Shown: positions 7,701-8,784 of the stretch, in pieces | Position numbering within the stretch: the stretch's first letter is position 1 | How the letters are laid out: every line of letters begins with the position of its first letter | DNA from: Candidatus Staskawiczbacteria bacterium | Lineage (GTDB): Bacteria > Patescibacteriota > Minisyncoccia > Minisyncoccales > Staskawiczbacteraceae | DNA length: 8,784 nucleotides | Assembly (NCBI GenBank): GCA_903850725.1 | Contig: CAINMG010000036.1 | Span: 1-8,784, forward strand | Reading direction: 5' to 3' | The notes under the pieces: generated by a model | What the model was told of the DNA's origin: nothing | Seen by the model: the letters and a program-made list of their open reading frames with translations, nothing else | The model's database searches: none | Program-made: the position numbers and the translations under genes

Positions 7701-8155
7701 ATTTGATCTTTAACTGATTTGATATTTTCATTTAATCTAAAAATATAAAGTTTGGCATGATTTGGCTCTCTTGTTTTTTTTATTTTTAATCTGTTTTCTT
7801 CAAGCATTTTAACAAACCTGAAAACCTGCTCGTCAAAATCTTTTATATCTGCTTCCTCGCTTTCTAAGGCAAATTTTAAAGATTTCAAAAAATTATCTCT
7901 TTTTTCTGATTCGGTCAATAATTTTTCTTTTGAATCAGCATATTCGGACAATCCATAAACTCGATTATCTACATTAAGCCCAACCAAAACATTCAATATT
8001 AATTTGGGATTTTCAGTTATGGCCTGAAATAACTCTCTTATTCCTGAAAAATAAAAAAAACCAACTAAAAATTTTAGTTCATCGCTTTTGTCTATAAGCT
8101 CAGATAATCGCTTTTTTAAATTTTCTGTGCCACTATTTGTAATAAAATTACTCAT
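4742..8155 (-). CDS. PLD-nuclease/SNF2-family helicase fusion, restriction-like effector
   Basis: This 1137-aa cytoplasmic protein joins two modules. Residues 1 to about 200 form a phospholipase-D-type domain with H133-x-K135, GSSN at 156-159 and a following acidic residue E170, in the context typical of PLD nucleases fused to helicases. From about 255 an SF2/SNF2 motor follows: Walker A GLGKT (285-289, K288), DEAH (361-364), TATP (390-393), a long Lys-rich insertion, then lobe two with IIFSEYAD (745-752), STDKISEGF (806-814) and QRVGRINR (836-843). All motifs are intact, so ATP-driven translocation or remodelling on DNA is expected, with the PLD part as the likely nuclease. A C-terminal region of about 280 residues has no domain I can name. 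ATG 8155 has no Shine-Dalgarno. Upstream, a good one (GGAG, 8203-8200) precedes an in-frame ATG-TAA. First gene of the likely operon with DUF3800. It resembles DISARM DrmD plus DrmC in content, but is a fusion. Confidence 0.93.
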   Translation of the reverse strand: MSNFITNSGTENLKKRLSELIDKSDELKFLVGFFYFSGIRELFQAITENPKLILNVLVGLNVDNRVYGLSEYADSKEKLLTESEKRDNFLKSLKFALESEEADIKDFDEQVFRFVKMLEENRLKIKKTREPNHAKLYIFRLNENIKSVKDQIFITGSSNFTHAGLSGQNEFNIEVSDYGQKEALKYFDDLWEDATLITEDEITKNRIIDLIKNRSPFKEISPFEAFAVALKSYVESFEQKDADSSIKDILENAGYVSYKYQIDAIKQSISIIEKEDGVLIADVVGLGKTVIACAVGSFLNKKGLIICPPGLTGDENQTTGWEKYLNDFKLDKWKVRSLGDLESILDYLNNAGKGIEVIVIDEAHRFRNENTQNYELLKNICRNKKVILLTATPFNNKPADILSLLSLFTVQKKSNLVIDGNLKNKFKLFGNEYEKLAFINKYCKSKDKDKKQKAEKYYEFLFNGKKDIDLKKVEEGTHKLARGIKGTIEPVTIRRNRLDLKNDPNYKDEVKNLSEVSDPKTWFYELTKEQSTFFDKVVKVYFADIFSGGQFTGAIYMPFFYEAGKSPDQDDLSMEDNRDFLIQKNLYDFMRRLLVKRFESSFGSFRQSIENFQRITKTVLTFIKNSGGGDLYKGKYILNRKLIEDVCDSSIEEIENKMDEYICKAIEEKNPNPKKYKKYEISEFKQKEKFIKDIENDLLLFEKILNELKELGLEKNDSKADSLVIEINKILTENQKEGEPKRKVIIFSEYADTVKHLSETLKDKFKNKILVVDGSLPEYLIKNINENFDASIKEENQKDEYDILLSTDKISEGFNLNRAGIVVNYDIPWNPVRVIQRVGRINRISKKVFEQLYIANFFPTEKASEYVKVEEIAKTKMFMIHSALGEDSKIFHIDEKPEQAKLYERINTNPEKLEEGEESFYTKAKIKFDEIKKENPGLINQLSDYPTKIKTYKNGKENELLVIFKKSRIFVSRVAYDKDGLCEPLQIPFEEAYAKIICDKNEKRLSQSKHFWNYYEKSKNIKEKEFAGAETQNIETKALNNLKTIRNNGGELFNDFYKFILSLIEDIEKYGTLPEYTLRTIAKLKINSDVEKKEALKELENLSLNIGGENYLEKIKSKPDLKRELIVAIENQNANLF

Positions 8156-8185
8156 ATTTTATATTACGCTATTTACTTTTTAACC

Positions 8186-8206
8186 TTACATTCAATTTAC
8201 TCCTTT
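8186..8206 (-). promoter_or_regulatory. orphan Shine-Dalgarno followed by an ATG-TAA start-stop before the helicase
   Basis: AAAAGGAG is followed after eight bases by ATG (8191-8189) and at once by TAA (8188-8186), in the same frame as the helicase 31 bases further on. A TTG at 8195 in another frame would give an 8-codon leader ending in TAG (8171-8169). The helicase ATG itself lacks a ribosome binding site. The motif could load ribosomes that reinitiate at the helicase start, or be a decayed earlier start. Confidence 0.35.
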
Positions 8207-8230
8207 TTACAACTAAATTCAATGGGTTTA

Positions 8231-8258
8231 AATTCGCTCAGACCTGCTTGAGCGAATT
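8231..8258. repeat. 10-bp perfect inverted repeat upstream of the helicase
   Basis: AATTCGCTCA (8231-8240) and TGAGCGAATT (8249-8258) flank an eight-base loop. It directly abuts the palindromic repeat units to its right and has similar character, so I group it with them. No T-run follows on either strand, so it is not an evident terminator. Confidence 0.6.
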
Positions 8259-8260
8259 GC

Positions 8261-8368
8261 TGGATTCCCGATTAAATCGGGAATGACACGATGACTAGAT
8301 TGCCACGTCGACTGCTGTCTCCTCGCAATGACGACTGCTCTGGGTTCCCGATTAGATCTGGAATGACA
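8261..8368. repeat. interspersed palindromic repeat cluster (two units 80 bp apart)
   Basis: Two units at 8261-8288 and 8341-8368 agree at 25 of 28 positions. Each contains an inverted core; in the first, ATTCCCGATT (8264-8273) and AATCGGGAAT (8275-8284) are perfect. Both end in GAATGACA. Between them lies another widespread repeat type, starting GATTGCCACGTCGAC and ending CTCGCAATGACG, with ATTGC/GCAAT as its inverted ends. Such GGAATGACA/GCAATGACG repeats occur in intergenic regions of many bacteria and produce spurious ORFs. They probably spread as small non-autonomous elements; no transposase is present here. Confidence 0.75.
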
Positions 8369-8465
8369 AATAAAAACCATAAATCGATCATTATACTCTT
8401 TTCTATGACATAGACCCATATTATGATAATATTAATTTAGGAGTATGCAATAATAGCTTTTAAGA
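8369..8465. other. A+T-rich spacer with no gene seen
   Basis: This stretch holds no coding frame I can support. ATGACA (8405-8410) resembles a -35 on the plus strand and several A+T hexamers near 8422-8436 resemble -10 elements. None has a fully convincing spacing, so a promoter for the GC-rich element to its right is possible but unproven. Confidence 0.3.
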
Positions 8466-8585
8466 TGCCTTGGTGTTCCCTCGGAGTATCCGGGGTTTGG
8501 ACGGGTAACCGCCCATAAGGCCGAGGACTGTCATTTTAAGAGACGCTACTTCTAACAAAGAATGTCTGCTATACAGGCTTTTTTT
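8466..8585 (+). ncRNA. GC-rich structured island with terminator; candidate RNA or repeat element
   Basis: A GC-rich patch stands out in an A+T-rich region. CCTCGG (8479-8484) and CCGAGG (8521-8526) are perfect inverted copies enclosing about 36 bases. Within these, CGG-GTAA-CCG (8502-8511) forms a hairpin with a GNRA-type tetraloop on the plus strand, extended by GG/CC beyond an A-C mismatch. Further right, 8529-8560 (TGTCATTTTAAGAGACGC onward) resembles another common interspersed repeat, and a terminator follows at 8564-8585. Either a small plus-strand RNA or a mobile repeat would explain it. I do not recognise a known RNA family. The minus-strand reading frame across it shows repeat-like translation and I do not call it a gene. 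Confidence 0.35.
8564..8585 (+). terminator. candidate intrinsic terminator
   Basis: GTCTG (8564-8568) pairs with CAGGC (8574-8578), a 5-bp stem with one T-G pair and a five-base loop, followed by seven T residues (8579-8585). The polarity is plus strand. The stem is short, so strength is uncertain. Confidence 0.45.
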
Positions 8586-8589
8586 GTTG

Positions 8590-8754
8590 TCATTCTTTCT
8601 GTTCCTGCATTTTTTTCGGAAAACGTGAACGAAACCACGAACGCATTGCTTTGTCTGTCCTTCTTTGGTCACCAACCATAAAAGTTCCTATCACAAAATA
8701 ATTTTTATTATTATGTTTCACAAATTGTCCGCTTTCATCAAGAAAAATATACAT
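8590..8754 (-). pseudogene. truncated DUF3800 family gene, N-terminal 54 codons
   Basis: The minus strand from ATG 8754 encodes MYIFLDESGQF, the DUF3800 opening motif with D6/E7, then NYFVIGTFMVG as the second strand and a basic helical part (RSWFRSRFPKKMQEQKE). The frame hits TGA at 8592-8590, just where an ExK catalytic motif would be expected; the full-length relative in this window reads GEIKYNN there. A complete family member needs roughly 200 or more residues, so the C-terminal catalytic part is missing. The stop overlaps a TGTCATTC motif (8588-8595) that also marks the edges of the neighbouring repeats, so I infer truncation by repeat insertion or rearrangement. There is no clear ribosome binding site; TATAAG lies about 10 bases upstream, so a leaderless start is possible. 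It is only distantly similar to the intact copy, so not a recent duplicate. Confidence 0.75.
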
Positions 8755-8784
8755 AACACAATCTTATATTTTAATAATATAAAT

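Noticed and set aside
531..8155. Classical Type I, Type III or BREX system
   Set aside because: No HsdS-like specificity subunit, no Mod/Res pair of Type III form, and no PglZ or BrxC genes; the helicase is SNF2-like with a PLD domain.
8228..8419. A 63-codon minus-strand open frame translating to HRVIPDLIGNPA-type sequence
   Set aside because: This is the typical spurious translation of palindromic interspersed repeats; the frame lies entirely over the repeat cluster and has no ribosome site.
8460..8675. A 71-codon minus-strand open frame
   Set aside because: It overlaps, in another frame, the DUF3800 N-terminus whose translation is clearly family-like, and continues over the GC-rich repeat island; it is a shadow.
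1..8784. CRISPR array, tRNA or rRNA genes
   Set aside because: No regularly spaced direct repeats of array form and no tRNA or rRNA signature was found; the only repeats are two units 80 bp apart with palindromic cores.

Overview
The window is strongly A+T-rich, with Lys/Asn/Ile/Phe-rich proteins and standard stop codons (the helicase ends in TGA, so there is no sign of UGA recoding). It also carries interspersed palindromic repeats of a type seen in many small low-GC bacterial genomes. This suggests a low-GC bacterium, possibly a candidate-phylum (Patescibacteria-like) lineage, but no marker gene fixes the taxonomy. All protein genes lie on the minus strand, so the window reads from right to left.

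Right edge (about 8160-8784): a DUF3800-like gene starts near the edge (ATG at 8754) and breaks off after 54 codons, where a repeat-rich stretch begins. That stretch holds a GC-rich structured island with a plus-strand terminator, two near-identical palindromic repeat units exactly 80 bp apart, and a 10-bp hairpin. It looks like a scar or hot spot of repeat insertion.

Centre (3994-8155): a 1137-aa protein combines an N-terminal phospholipase-D-type nuclease domain with a complete SNF2-family helicase. It overlaps a full-length DUF3800 protein (RNase H-like fold family), which is probably translated from the same message.

Between the DUF3800 gene and the methyltransferase (3886-4025), the plus strand carries a near-consensus promoter, a foldable RNA of about 105 nt and an intrinsic terminator. 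I read this as an unannotated small RNA, antisense to the 3' end of the DUF3800 gene and divergent from the methyltransferase.

Left half (91-3876): a large Eco57I/TaqI-class adenine DNA methyltransferase is split by a one-base frameshift at a seven-base homopolymer into a 70-codon N-terminal fragment and a 1041-codon body. Removing one base would give one protein of about 1114 aa. A small helical protein of unknown function (114 aa) follows.

Working together (inference): methyltransferase, PLD-helicase and DUF3800 resemble a restriction-modification-like anti-phage module. It recalls parts of DISARM (SNF2 helicase, PLD protein, adenine methyltransferase) but has none of its DrmA/DrmB genes here and has the PLD and SNF2 domains fused. 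The embedded small RNA and the second, broken DUF3800 gene are the most unusual elements.
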